Assembly: GCA_013152205.1 (NCBI GenBank)
Contig: JAADGV010000067.1
Location: 1 to 62,715, forward strand
Source of the DNA: Planctomycetota bacterium
GTDB taxonomy: Bacteria; Planctomycetota; Planctomycetia; Pirellulales; Lacipirellulaceae
Reading direction: 5' to 3'
Length of the DNA: 62,715 bases
Below the pieces are notes generated by a model, which searched no databases, was not told where the DNA came from, and saw only the letters and a list, made by a program, of their open reading frames with translations. How positions within the stretch are numbered: the stretch's first letter is position 1; each line of letters opens with the position of its first letter. The position numbers were made by a program, and so were the translations under genes. Below are positions 8,601 to 17,937 of this stretch, piece by piece.

Positions 8601-10250
8601 TTAGCGTTTTTGGTTGGTGGCTTTGGAACGCTTTGTTTTTCCTGCGATCGGAAGCTGGCCTTGTTCGTCGTAGGGGCCGAAGATCAGTCGATCGTAGAGC
8701 AATAGGGCGTGAATGGCGTGTCCTAAGGGGCCCGCTTCCCAGTCTTTGTACCGATTGTTGTACATGCTGCTGGCTAGGTAGTTTGCAGCCCTTGCCGTTT
8801 TTGAATGCCTTAGTTCTTTCTCGGAGGCGGCATAAAGGAGCCATTCGAGAATATGCCCCGTCGTTTTCATTTTTCGGTCGATATCTTGCTTGTTGCCTGG
8901 GCCACGGAACCACTCGGTGCTAAAGCTGCCATCGCGGTTTTGTAGCTTGTAGGCGTATTGCTGATACTTGGTGACAAATTGCTTGGCCCTTAGGTACTGG
9001 CCATCGATGGCTCCGCCCCGTTTTGCGCGGTTTTTGTAGGCCAACGTGAGACCCGACAGACGGTGGGTGCCGCCGCAAGCTGCGCCACGCACGGGTTGGC
9101 GGATTTCCTCGGAAATCAGTTTAGGGATATCCCATTGCATGCCTTGGTCGTTCATCCAAGTCGCATCTTCGGCGAGATAATGCGAGAGGGCAATTAGCTT
9201 GAAGGTCAACTCGGTGCGAGGGTAGCAAGTTCGCATTTCCATTTTGATCAGGTCGTTCACCGTGAAGTCCTGTTTTTCGATCCGCATCGGGTAGTCTCGT
9301 TTTACCTTCGATTGAGCCAGCATCGCAAGAAGTTGCCCACGGTGTCCTTGCAGGGCTGGCCCGACTCGAACTTGTAGCTCGCCATTGTCTTTTACGTACA
9401 TCAGGGTACGTTTTTTGCAGACTTGATTGAAGCAGAGCCAGCCGACGGCAGTGATTGGTTTTCCTTTTGGTCCGCCTTGCAAAACTTTGCTATGCACTTC
9501 GAAGGCCAGCATCGCGTGCATCATTTCCCAGGGGCCACGGTCGCGTGTGTTTAGCGGGCGGTTGTAGTAGTGGGTAAGGACGCGACGGACTTTGGTGCGT
9601 AGCTGTTTCTGGCCTCTGGTGAGCGGTGGCAGGTCAAGCCGAGTTGATTGGGGCGGATTGACCGGAAACTCTATGTGGGGCGTCGAGGCGCTCTTGGTGC
9701 TTTTGGGCTTGGTAGGCTCTTTCGCTCGAGGTTTGGGTAACTCGGTTGCCTTGGCAATTTGTTTGGGAGCCAGTGGCTTGGGAGCCGGTTGGGTCTGCTT
9801 TGGCGAAGACGGAATAGGGCGAGCACGACGGGCAAGCTGAGGTTCAGTCAACTCGGGATCGACCTGATCAGAAACGGTCGCCTCGGTGTCGGTATCTGCC
9901 GACAAGGCCTTGGGCGAGACCCATTTGGTGAAGGGCGAAATCGTTTTTTTGGATTCTTTTTTGGCGGTACTATTTGGCTTAGCAACCGGGCGAAGCAAGG
10001 GGCCATCCGCCGATTTAGTAGCAGCGTTTGCAGCCGGTTTGCTACTTGTAATATTGAGTATCTCGGCTTGCAGGCTGAGATATTGAGGTTCTACGTTTGC
10101 ATCCAGCGTCGACGACGGCTGGATTTCAACCGAGTCGAGTAGGCTTTCAGAGCCCCTCGAAAATTGAGGGCTAAGAGCCGCAAACGTAATTAGATGAAGC
10201 GCAATAAGCGCAACGACACTGCTCCCGTAGGCAGGCAACCTGCGTTGCAT
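8601..10250 (-). CDS. exported protein with alpha/alpha-toroid (terpenoid cyclase-like) domain
   Basis: Function unknown. From the ATG at 10250, preceded by GAGGGGGAC, the 549-aa product has an N-terminal membrane or signal segment (SSVVALIALHLITFAALS), then a low-complexity Pro/Lys/Ala-rich linker (about 50-215). A helical domain follows (about 220-540) with NRPLNTRDRGPWEMMHAMLAFEV, LQNRDGSFSTEWF and DWEAGPLGHAIHALLLYD, a pattern like prenyltransferase/squalene-cyclase toroids. GAACGGTHRLSG near residue 390 is conserved-looking, with Cys and His that could bind metal. An upstream ATG at 10400 is possible but gives no signal sequence. Confidence 0.7.
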   Translation of the reverse strand: MQRRLPAYGSSVVALIALHLITFAALSPQFSRGSESLLDSVEIQPSSTLDANVEPQYLSLQAEILNITSSKPAANAATKSADGPLLRPVAKPNSTAKKESKKTISPFTKWVSPKALSADTDTEATVSDQVDPELTEPQLARRARPIPSSPKQTQPAPKPLAPKQIAKATELPKPRAKEPTKPKSTKSASTPHIEFPVNPPQSTRLDLPPLTRGQKQLRTKVRRVLTHYYNRPLNTRDRGPWEMMHAMLAFEVHSKVLQGGPKGKPITAVGWLCFNQVCKKRTLMYVKDNGELQVRVGPALQGHRGQLLAMLAQSKVKRDYPMRIEKQDFTVNDLIKMEMRTCYPRTELTFKLIALSHYLAEDATWMNDQGMQWDIPKLISEEIRQPVRGAACGGTHRLSGLTLAYKNRAKRGGAIDGQYLRAKQFVTKYQQYAYKLQNRDGSFSTEWFRGPGNKQDIDRKMKTTGHILEWLLYAASEKELRHSKTARAANYLASSMYNNRYKDWEAGPLGHAIHALLLYDRLIFGPYDEQGQLPIAGKTKRSKATNQKR

Positions 10251-10538
10251 CGAGTTCGTCCCCCTCAGTTTTCCATCTCTCGTAATCCAGGCAGCAAGCT
10301 GCCAAGAATGCCCCACCATGTGCTGACTGTTTGTCAGCACGAGATGCCTTGGACGGGCGCGAGTTGAACTCAGCCCGATGTCATTGATATCGGGCAACAT
10401 CGCTAGGAAGTTCAGCCGGAAGATTGACTTTCCGACGAGAGATGAAAAAGCGAGAAGTTAGGGGGGGCTTGCCGTTGAATCAAACGGCTTGCCGTAACGC
10501 TGATAGCAATGACAGCACGGCTGCCGAGCGCAGTTGCT

Positions 10539-11231
10539 CTAGAATGGCGAATACTGCTTGATGCGTTCGGTCACAGAAATTTGGGGCGAGATTTGAGGCT
10601 GCTCGCCTTCTGCATATTCTCGCCAGACTTTTACGTCGTTGCCTAGGTCTTGGCCGCTGATCGCTTTTAGAGATTGGACGCCTGCGTATTGCATGGCCGG
10701 GTCGCGATCTTTTAGCGCAATGGCCAGCGCACTGACACTCTCGGGCGACGGTATATTTCCTAGCGCGTCGACGGCAGCGAGTCGGGCGTCTAGCTGGTCG
10801 TCTTTTTCGATCACTTGCCTCAGTGCATTGATGACGGCCAGTTCAGATCGTCCCGCCAGTTGTCGGCAACAGGCGAGGCGAACATCAAGATCGTCGTCCT
10901 GTAGGCCCGCGAGCAGGACGTTTTGCGCTAGTGGCGTCGAGTATTCGGCAATTGTTTCTTGGATAGCTTGTCGGACCAGTGGATCGGGCTCGGTCTGGAT
11001 TTGCGTGGCCAATTGTTGAGTGAGCCGAGTTTGCTCGGTGCTGTCGATGTCGCGGGCTTGAGCGGCCATTTCGCGTATGGTGGCGATTCTCATGCCGGGG
11101 GTAATGACGGTGGTATTCTTTTTAGTCTGGAATGGCCAGGCGGTACATCCGACAGTCGCTATTACCACTAAGCTAGCAGCGAAGGCCGTCTGCCAGTTTT
11201 TGTGCCAGCGTTTTAATAGATTGTGAGCCAT
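10539..11231 (-). CDS. HEAT-repeat lipoprotein
   Basis: A predicted lipoprotein of 230 aa. MAHNLLKRWHKNWQ is followed by a hydrophobic stretch ending VIATVGC, a plausible lipobox with Cys29. The mature part has HEAT-like helical pairs: DPLVRQAIQETIAEY, DDLDVRLACCRQLAGR, DQLDARLAAVDALGN and DPAMQYAGVQSLKAI. It ends in a Pro/Gln-rich tail. HEAT repeats usually mediate protein contacts; the partner is unknown. Starts at 11252 or 11261 are equally open and no RBS decides between them. It is divergent from the ABC permease at 11466. Confidence 0.75.
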   Translation of the reverse strand: MAHNLLKRWHKNWQTAFAASLVVIATVGCTAWPFQTKKNTTVITPGMRIATIREMAAQARDIDSTEQTRLTQQLATQIQTEPDPLVRQAIQETIAEYSTPLAQNVLLAGLQDDDLDVRLACCRQLAGRSELAVINALRQVIEKDDQLDARLAAVDALGNIPSPESVSALAIALKDRDPAMQYAGVQSLKAISGQDLGNDVKVWREYAEGEQPQISPQISVTERIKQYSPF

Positions 11232-11465
11232 GGGGCGATTGGTTACAGCCATTGTGGACAAACACCACGGATGCGGAGGAGACGTATTTCAAGCCGTCGG
11301 ACTTCGATTTCAACGTGGGCAGGAGATTAGCAAACCGCTCTCCCCCTCGCCATGCCAACTTTGAGCCATGAAAAGTGCGGGTGGAAGGACTGAATATCTT
11401 GCTGAGGCAACTGCTGTTAGACTGGTGCTAGCAAAATTTCATATCCTTGCCTGAAGATATAGTGA

Positions 11466-13115
11466 ATGGCCCCGCTTCGACCCACCCAACCGCTTGCTGT
11501 TCGCTCGTTTGCCGTTAGTGCCATTGGGTTGGCCCTTTGTGTTGCTTTGGCGAGCGCCCGACTGCGGGGGCTGCTGCTGAACTCTACGCTGCTCGCTGCG
11601 GGAACGTTGGTTGTTAGTCTCCCCCTCGGCACACTGTTGGCGGTGGCTGTCGTCAAGACTTCGATGCCTGGCCGTCGGTTGGTCGAGGGATTGTTGGGTG
11701 CGCTGTTGTTTATCCCGTTGTATGTTCATGCGGCAGCTTGGCAGGCTGCCTTGGGGCATGGCGGTTGGTTGGTGACGGGCAAAGGCGCGACAATTTGGTT
11801 CACCGGTTGGACCGCTAGCATTTGGGTGCATGGTTTTGCTGCAATACCTTGGGTGGTTCTTTTTGTGGCGGCAGCACTGCGAAGCGTACGGCCTGAGCTT
11901 GAAGAGGAATCGTTGCAGGACGCTTCTTCATGGCAAGTGTTGAAGGGAGTAAGTCTACGAGGAGCCTTGTCAGGCATTATCGCGGCTGCCTTGTGGGTTG
12001 CTGTCATCTGCTTTGGCGAGATCGCGGTTACCGATCTCTTTCAAGTACGTACGTTTGCCGAAGAGATTTATACGGCTGCCAACCTTGGTGTTTTGGCCAG
12101 TTCGACGGGAATGGCAGGGATGGTGTTAGAAGATGTTCCGCAACTGGCGAACGGCGATCTTTGGGTTGGGACGGGAGTTGTTGTAGCGTTGGTGTTGGCT
12201 GCTTTGGCTGCTGTTTGGTCTTGGTTGCCAGCGACCGATGCTGTTTCGACGTCGGCGGAATGGGTTTGGGAATTGCGGTCGGGTCGTTGGGGTGTTGCCT
12301 TGGCAACGGGTTTTGTGATTGTCGGGATGGTGGGAGTGCCGGCTGCGAGTCTTTTGAGTAAGGCAGGCGCGACCACTGAGCAGGTCGATAACGAGATTGT
12401 TCGCGGTTGGTCGGCCGGCAAATCGGGGAAGATGGTAGTTGGTAGCTTTTGGGAGCATCGTCGGGAATGGGGTTGGTCGCTTGCTATCGGCAGTGTGGCA
12501 GTCGTTGCGGCGACGTTGGTCGGAGGGGTGCTTGCTTGGGCACTTAGAAAGGGGAGTTTGCCTATGTTGCCGATCACCTTGTTGCTGGCCTTGGGGCTAT
12601 CGGTTCCTGGGCCGTTGCTGGCTGTGTGGCTGATCGGAATTTTAAACCACCCTGACGATTCGATGCTTTGGCCGCTCACCTGGTGCTACAACCATACGAT
12701 TTTGGCGCCGACGCTGGTGCAGTTTTTTCGGGCGTTGCCGCTGGCTACACTCTTGATGTGGTCGCAGTTTGCTAGTGTCTCGCAAGACGTGCTGGACAGC
12801 GCTGCCAGCGAAGGGGCCGGGTGGTGGCGGCAACTGTTAGCGATCGTGTTGCCGCTGCGTTGGGCTGCGGTGGTGGCGGCTGCCGGCATGGCCATGATTG
12901 TTGCTGTCGGCGATTTGACGGCGACTTTGCTGGTTGCACCGCCCGGGGTGTCGACCCTTCCGATGCGTATATTTGGGTTATTGCACTACGGTTCGGAAGA
13001 TCGAGTTTCTGCCCTTTGCCTTGCTTTGGCTTTGGCCGTTGGGGTGGTTGCGATCTTTGTGGGGTTGGTTTTTCGAGCCAATGCTCGTCAGAGTCGGTCG
13101 GTGGGGGCGGATTGA
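11466..13115 (+). CDS. two-domain ABC transporter permease (iron/thiamine-type)
   Basis: An inner-membrane permease of the binding-protein-dependent type, with two fused permease halves and roughly 12 transmembrane helices, as in the FbpB and ThiP families. Each half has an EAA-type loop that docks the ATPase: EEESLQDASSWQVLKGVSLR (about 142-161) and LDSAASEGAGWWRQLLAIVL (about 445-464). The second fits the EAA-x3-G-x9-I-x-LP consensus well. No substrate-binding protein of this class and no matching ATPase is adjacent. The ATPase at 16307 resembles ABC-2 exporters instead, so the cognate parts may lie elsewhere. Base composition on the coding strand is strongly G/T-rich. Confidence 0.8.
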   Translation: MAPLRPTQPLAVRSFAVSAIGLALCVALASARLRGLLLNSTLLAAGTLVVSLPLGTLLAVAVVKTSMPGRRLVEGLLGALLFIPLYVHAAAWQAALGHGGWLVTGKGATIWFTGWTASIWVHGFAAIPWVVLFVAAALRSVRPELEEESLQDASSWQVLKGVSLRGALSGIIAAALWVAVICFGEIAVTDLFQVRTFAEEIYTAANLGVLASSTGMAGMVLEDVPQLANGDLWVGTGVVVALVLAALAAVWSWLPATDAVSTSAEWVWELRSGRWGVALATGFVIVGMVGVPAASLLSKAGATTEQVDNEIVRGWSAGKSGKMVVGSFWEHRREWGWSLAIGSVAVVAATLVGGVLAWALRKGSLPMLPITLLLALGLSVPGPLLAVWLIGILNHPDDSMLWPLTWCYNHTILAPTLVQFFRALPLATLLMWSQFASVSQDVLDSAASEGAGWWRQLLAIVLPLRWAAVVAAAGMAMIVAVGDLTATLLVAPPGVSTLPMRIFGLLHYGSEDRVSALCLALALAVGVVAIFVGLVFRANARQSRSVGAD

Positions 13116-13179
13116 CGCTATTGGGCTACTACCAGTTCAAGTTTGCGCATGCTGCACAAGTTTTGGATGGGCGGACCTA

Positions 13180-13314
13180 CAAATAGGACTCTCGCAAAGG
13201 CGCTAAGGCGCAAAGAAAGGGGTAATTCAGCCTCGTAAGCTCTCTCGGCGAGACAATTCCTTCTTGTCTTCCCTTTGCGACTTAGCGCCTTTGCGAGAAA
13301 TTTCTACCTATTTG
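13180..13314. repeat. long palindrome (ctcgcaaaggcgctaagg family)
   Basis: Outer arms caaatagg (13180) and cctatttg (ends 13314) enclose arms ctcgcaaaggcgctaagg and the near-complement cttagcgcctttgcgag (13281-13297). Related copies are at 36760-36832 and, as one arm, at 37100-37128. It lies in the 440-bp gap 13116-13555, which also holds a copy of the gcgtggccgcc-cgctaacgg motif at 13487-13511. Confidence 0.85.
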
Positions 13315-13555
13315 GTATTTGGTTGCGGGCAACAGACCTCATTGGGATCTTAGCGGCGTGTGCTGTGGGGATGATTTCGCTAGAATGGCTGGCAACGATT
13401 TTTTTGTTCGATTTCGCCTGGGCTTGCTGTTTATGTTTGCTAGAGCGTTTTACTTTTTTCTGTGCTTGATGTTTTCCATTGGTAGTGGCGTGGCCGCCAT
13501 CGCTAACGGCTGTTGCTCGTTGCGCCGTGGGTTGCGTTTTACTCGCTTCTTCGGA

Positions 13556-16042
13556 ATGGCATTTCGGCCGGTTGCTTGTGTGTTGCTTGCTGTGGCAATG
13601 CTGACCACCGTAGGTTGCGGCGGCTGCGACACCCAGCCGGTGGACGCGCAAGCTAAGAAGTTGGAAGAAGAAAAGAAAAAGAAAGAAGACGCGGAGAAGA
13701 AAAAGAAGCTTCCGGTCGAGATCGGCGAGTTGTTGCCGCAACTGGGGAGAGACTTGGAAAGCAACAAGGAAGCGGCAGAAGTGGGAGGTGACACTGGCGC
13801 ACGCATCTTGGTGAAGCCGGGGCATTGGACGCCTACGGTTCAGCGAATGAAGGCCAACTACGAAGATTTTGTGGGGCGTAGCTCGGTCGCCTTGCTTGAC
13901 GGAAAGAATCAGCCGACGGTATTGCGGAATACTCGTTATAGTTTGCTGGCGAGTCGGCCCATTGCGCTGGCCAAGGGGCGAGCCAAGCTGATTGAGAGCG
14001 AACTGTTTGTTCCGGAACAGACGACTGGCAAACGGGTTCGTGCTGCGCTCGTCAATCGCGAGTCGGGCAGAGAGATGGAGGGAACCAAAAACCCGATTCT
14101 TGTGAAGATGCCTTCGTATCAATATTATGTGGTGGTACTGGCCAAAGAAGTTTCGCGGTACGGCTATCTGAAAGTGACCGATACGGTTCGCGCTCCGTGG
14201 GAAGAGGAGTTCGACGTGGCGTCGGCTCCTCATTATCGGGTGGTGTTGGCGGATGCGACCAAGGAGATACCGCTGTCGGTCAACATGCTTGCTTGGTCGA
14301 GCATTGCTTATCTGTTTTGGGACGAAGTCGATCCTACTCGCCTGTCGGTTGAGCAGCAGGAGGCTTTGGTTGATTGGGTGCATTGGGGCGGACGACTGAT
14401 TATCAATGGGCCGGATTCGTTGGAAACGCTGCGCGGGAGTTTTCTTGACGATTGGTTGCCAGCCGAGAGTGGTGGGCCTCGTATGGTAACGGCTGCTGAT
14501 TTACTGCCGTGGTCGAACTATTGGGCTAAGAGAAGCCAGGGCAAGCAACTGCCGACGATCAAGCTCACGCAGCCTTGGTCTGGGATCCGGCTCAAGCCCA
14601 AGGACAATGCCCGGGAATTGGCGGGCGGCGCTGGGTTGTTTTATGAGTTGGGGGTGGGGCAGGGCAGCGTCGTTGTTTCAGCCGTTCAGCTTGCGGAACG
14701 CGACTTGGTGAATTGGAAGGCCGGGTACGATAGCTTTTTGAATGCGGGCCTTTTGCGACGGCCCCGGCGGCAATTCGCGGCAGGAGTCTACGACGGTTCG
14801 CGTGTTGGTTGGGCGGACTTTGCTGGACGTCGGTTGGATGCTCATTTTATCACCGGTTTGCGGATGTTTGCACGTGATGCGGCAACGAAGGCGAACTTCC
14901 AACGGATTGAAACCGTCAGTAGCAATCAATTTGGAATGGCGGACACTTCGGTAAGCGAAAAAATTGACCGACCTGGCGGGGTGGGAGCTTGGAATCCGAC
15001 GAGCCCGATTTCGGTTGCTGCACGCGAGGTTTTGGAAGAAGCCACTGCGGTGCGAATTCCCAGCGCTGGCTTTGTCGTGGCCTGTTTGGCTGCGTACTTG
15101 GTGGTGCTTGTGCCGCTCAATTGGATGGTCTTTCGCACCTTGCAACGAGTTGAGTGGGCTTGGATTGCTGCTCCGATCATTGCGTTGCTGGGGACTTATG
15201 CCATTGTTCGTATGGTGCAACTCGATATCGGGTTTGTTCGTTCGCAGACCGAGGTGGCGCTGCTGGAACTGCATGGGAACTACGACCGTGGGCTGTTGAG
15301 TCGTTACACCTCGCTGTACTCGTCGCTGTCTACGACCTACGACATTGGCTACGAGCACCCCACCGCGGTTGCGTTACCGTTTCCTTCGCAAGATGGAAAT
15401 CCACTTAAAATCGGAGACAGTAGCTCGCAGGTGGTGTTTGAGAAAAATCGCGAGACGCACCTTCGCGGGCTGACGGTTTCGTCGGTGTCGCGTCGCACGG
15501 TGCGTAGCGAAGAGATGTTTGAGTTTGAGGGGACTTTGCGTTTGGGTGTGTCGTCTCGTGGCCATCCGCAGGTTGAGAATTTCACGGGTCTCAATTTGCA
15601 CAACGTGGCGGTGATTCATCGTAGCTTCGATCAGACGGGCAAGCCCCAGTATCGAGGTTCTTGGATTGGCGATCTGCGTAGCAACGATTCTGCCGTGCTG
15701 GGGCTTACGGCGTTGGCTTATTCGACGGAGAGCCTTCCGTTTGCTGAGGAACTCAAGGAAGCAGTTGAAGGTTCTGAGACCGATTTTCAGGGTACAGACA
15801 GCTTGCTGAAACTTGCTTTTCGTTTTCCGCAGGACGAGGACTTGCGCCGCCAACGACAAGAGGAGTATCGGTTGGTTGCTGTTCTCGACGAAGTATTGCC
15901 GGGGACGGAAGTCTCTCCTGCGGCTTCTCAGATCCGAGGCGTGACGATTGTGTTGGCTCATTTGGAATTTGGTGACCTGCCTCAGCCGCTTCCGGATGTG
16001 AATAGTCGTGAGGATGTGGTTGAGAAGAAGGAAGAATTGTAG
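13556..16042 (+). CDS. large membrane-anchored protein, glutamine amidotransferase-like fold suspected
   Basis: Not firmly recognised. From the ATG at 13556 the 828-aa product starts with a signal ending LTTVGC, a possible lipobox, then a short Lys/Glu-rich segment. A long exported domain includes LVDWVHWGGRLIINGPDSL, a pattern seen in GATase-like domains of planctomycete membrane proteins. Two transmembrane helices follow at about residues 495-550 (FVVACLAAYLVVLVPLNWMV and AWIAAPIIALLGTYAIVRMV), and then a beta-rich C-terminal domain. The frame is open to 13319, but that part contains a dispersed repeat (13487-13511), so the later start is preferred. Gene order with the ATPase at 16307 suggests a transporter-associated or surface role. 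Confidence 0.65.
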   Translation: MAFRPVACVLLAVAMLTTVGCGGCDTQPVDAQAKKLEEEKKKKEDAEKKKKLPVEIGELLPQLGRDLESNKEAAEVGGDTGARILVKPGHWTPTVQRMKANYEDFVGRSSVALLDGKNQPTVLRNTRYSLLASRPIALAKGRAKLIESELFVPEQTTGKRVRAALVNRESGREMEGTKNPILVKMPSYQYYVVVLAKEVSRYGYLKVTDTVRAPWEEEFDVASAPHYRVVLADATKEIPLSVNMLAWSSIAYLFWDEVDPTRLSVEQQEALVDWVHWGGRLIINGPDSLETLRGSFLDDWLPAESGGPRMVTAADLLPWSNYWAKRSQGKQLPTIKLTQPWSGIRLKPKDNARELAGGAGLFYELGVGQGSVVVSAVQLAERDLVNWKAGYDSFLNAGLLRRPRRQFAAGVYDGSRVGWADFAGRRLDAHFITGLRMFARDAATKANFQRIETVSSNQFGMADTSVSEKIDRPGGVGAWNPTSPISVAAREVLEEATAVRIPSAGFVVACLAAYLVVLVPLNWMVFRTLQRVEWAWIAAPIIALLGTYAIVRMVQLDIGFVRSQTEVALLELHGNYDRGLLSRYTSLYSSLSTTYDIGYEHPTAVALPFPSQDGNPLKIGDSSSQVVFEKNRETHLRGLTVSSVSRRTVRSEEMFEFEGTLRLGVSSRGHPQVENFTGLNLHNVAVIHRSFDQTGKPQYRGSWIGDLRSNDSAVLGLTALAYSTESLPFAEELKEAVEGSETDFQGTDSLLKLAFRFPQDEDLRRQRQEEYRLVAVLDEVLPGTEVSPAASQIRGVTIVLAHLEFGDLPQPLPDVNSREDVVEKKEEL

Positions 16043-16165
16043 GTAGGACGCGGAGGAACGCGGATTAAGCAGATGAAATCGGGCCTCGGATGAGTTTCGG
16101 CCTCGGCTACGTGCCATTGATTGGCTGAGCCACAAACTCGGCCGAGGACTCCTATGGCATCTGAA

Positions 16166-16235
16166 CCTAGGGCGGCGGCAAGCTTCGCGATGCTTGCTTG
16201 CCTTGCCCTAGGCTATGATGTTTTGCCCCGTTGGG
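16166..16235. repeat. stem-loop repeats in the gap before the ABC ATPase
   Basis: A palindrome with arms cctagggc (16166-16173) and gccctagg (16205-16212) is followed by CTATGATGT, then the mini-hairpin GCCCC-GTT-GGGGC. It has the same layout as the repeats at 60840-61085 and at the left end of the window: a stem-loop whose 3' arm is followed by GGCTAYRAT. It lies in the open extension upstream of the ATPase gene, another reason to use the internal start there. Confidence 0.7.
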
Positions 16236-16306
16236 GCAGAAGCAGCTTTGCTACTTCGATACGATGTTTAACCACCAAAAACACTAAAGAACAAGATATT
16301 AAACCG

Positions 16307-17233
16307 ATGATTGAAATCAAAAACTTTGGCAAGCATTACGGCGACTTTGTTGCGGTTGCTAATTTGAATCTCAAGATCGAAGCTGGCGAGATGTTTGGCT
16401 TTATTGGGCCGAATGGGGCAGGCAAGAGTACGACGATTCGTTTTCTGGCGACGCTGCTCAAGGCGACGCATGGCGAGGGGACGGTGAATGGTTATAGTGT
16501 TACCCGCGATCCGATCGGGGTGCGTCGGAGTGTGGGCTACATGCCCGACACTTTTGGTGTTTACGATGGGATGAAAGTTTGGGAATTTCTTGATTTCTTT
16601 GCGGTTGCTTATCAGGTGCCGAAAGCTCGCCGGAAAGAAGTGCTGTCGGATGTGCTTGAGCTTTTGGACTTGACGCACAAGCGAGACGATTTTGTGAACG
16701 GGCTCTCGCGTGGCATGAAGCAGCGGTTGTGTCTGGCGAAGACGCTGGTGCATGATCCCCCGGTGCTTATTCTTGATGAGCCTGCCAGTGGACTTGACCC
16801 GCGGGCACGACTAGAAGTCAAAGCGCTGCTCAAAGAGTTGCAGCGCATGGGCAAGACCATTTTGATTTCGAGCCACATTCTTACGGAGCTGGCCGACTGT
16901 TGTACTTCGATCGGGATTATCGAGCGAGGGCGGCTTTTGCTTCATGGTCCGATTGATAAGGTTTATCGAAAAATTGCCAGCAATCGACACATCGAAGTAA
17001 GGTTTAGCAAAAATCCGGAGCAAGGCATCAGTCTTATCCGTAGCGATCCGAATGTTGCGAACACGGCGGTCGACCCTCGCGGGTGTACGTTGGAGATGAA
17101 AGGTTCGGATGCCGACGTGCAGCGTTTGCTGCGTCAGTTGGTGGCAGCCGATTGCGGGCTTCTTTCGTTTGCCGAGAAGGAACCGACTTTGGAAGATGTG
17201 TTTATGATGGTGACCAAGGGGTTGGTGACTTGA
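16307..17233 (+). CDS. ABC transporter ATP-binding protein (ABC-2/DrrA type)
   Basis: ATP-binding subunit of an ABC-2 type exporter. MIEIKNFGKHYG starts at 16307. Walker A GPNGAGKST is at 34-42, the signature reads LSRGM (133-137) in place of LSGGQ, and Walker B LILDEPASGLD is at 154-164, followed by the switch histidine in LISSHIL. The extra C-terminal region (about 220-308) is typical of DrrA/NatA-like subunits. No RBS is obvious, and the 62 upstream codons are repeat-rich. No ABC-2 permease follows. The upstream neighbours are a two-domain permease of another class and a large membrane protein, so the partner is unclear. Confidence 0.88.
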   Translation: MIEIKNFGKHYGDFVAVANLNLKIEAGEMFGFIGPNGAGKSTTIRFLATLLKATHGEGTVNGYSVTRDPIGVRRSVGYMPDTFGVYDGMKVWEFLDFFAVAYQVPKARRKEVLSDVLELLDLTHKRDDFVNGLSRGMKQRLCLAKTLVHDPPVLILDEPASGLDPRARLEVKALLKELQRMGKTILISSHILTELADCCTSIGIIERGRLLLHGPIDKVYRKIASNRHIEVRFSKNPEQGISLIRSDPNVANTAVDPRGCTLEMKGSDADVQRLLRQLVAADCGLLSFAEKEPTLEDVFMMVTKGLVT

Positions 17234-17326
17234 GGATGTTTGATTGTTGATTTATGAATGTTGATCTGAATGTTGGTGGTAGCCGGTAGGGTGTTTCTCG
17301 CAGAGACGGCAGAGAGGGGGAGGCCA

Positions 17327-17866
17327 GTGATTCAAAACTGTAGCATCAGTGTGTATGAGGAGGGCTTGATCCCTCAAGATGAAATCCCTGGAATTATTGG
17401 GTTGCTGGGCGAATGCTTCGAGGGTTATCCAGATCGCTCGTTTTACAAGCAGCTTCCACATCGTCGTTGGCTCGTTCATGATGGCGACTTGGTTGCACTC
17501 GTTGGTGCCGACTTGCGGCACATGCGCCTCGGCGATCAAGGATTGCGTGTGACGGGAATCATCGATCTCTGCGTGAGGGAATCACATCGCAGCAGGGGAA
17601 TCGCAGGAACTTTGGTTCGATCAGTCGAAGATTTTGCTACAGCAGCTCGTTCGGACGCGATTATCCTTTTCGCAGATGACCAACGCCTCTACCGCAAGCT
17701 TGGGTTTGTGTCGGTTCAGAATCCGGTCAGGTTGCTCCGATTGGCTGAAAACCGGTCGTTTGATGTTGTATCCAGACGCTACGGCGATTCGCTCATGATC
17801 AAGTCTTTGAGTAGCGTTTCTTGGGATTCGGAGGCCGAGCTTGACCTCCTAGGTTATCTCTACTGA
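17327..17866 (+). CDS. GNAT family N-acetyltransferase
   Basis: A predicted acetyl-CoA-dependent acyltransferase of the GNAT fold; the substrate is unknown. Motif A is IDLCVRESHRSRGIAGTLV, with the pyrophosphate-binding R-S-R-G-I-A. It is preceded by LVALVGADLRHMRL and followed by ADDQRLYRKLGFVSV, the usual GNAT beta5 to alpha4 layout. I prefer the GTG at 17327, 4 bases after GGGGGAGG, giving 179 aa. An ATG at 17270 is open, but that stretch contains tctcgcagagacggcagag, which belongs to a dispersed repeat family. Confidence 0.8.
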   Translation: MIQNCSISVYEEGLIPQDEIPGIIGLLGECFEGYPDRSFYKQLPHRRWLVHDGDLVALVGADLRHMRLGDQGLRVTGIIDLCVRESHRSRGIAGTLVRSVEDFATAARSDAIILFADDQRLYRKLGFVSVQNPVRLLRLAENRSFDVVSRRYGDSLMIKSLSSVSWDSEAELDLLGYLY

Positions 17867-17885
17867 GCGATTGTGGGCTACTTGG

Positions 17886-17925
17886 CTCCCGGCGACTCGT
17901 AGAGTCGCGGTTATTGTTTTTGGGG
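17886..17925 (+). repeat. direct repeat copy 1 with GCGACTC hairpin
   Basis: Bases cccggcgactcgtagagtcg and the following cggttattg recur almost unchanged at 19798-19827. The core is a perfect hairpin GCGACTC-GTA-GAGTCGC. Copies 1 and 2 flank the MutS-like gene in the same orientation. Confidence 0.85.
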
Positions 17926-17937
17926 TGCATGCGTGGC

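Noticed and set aside
8601..10250. True terpene cyclase
   Set aside because: No DxDD or DCTAE motif; only the helical toroid pattern is present, so an enzymatic call is not supported.
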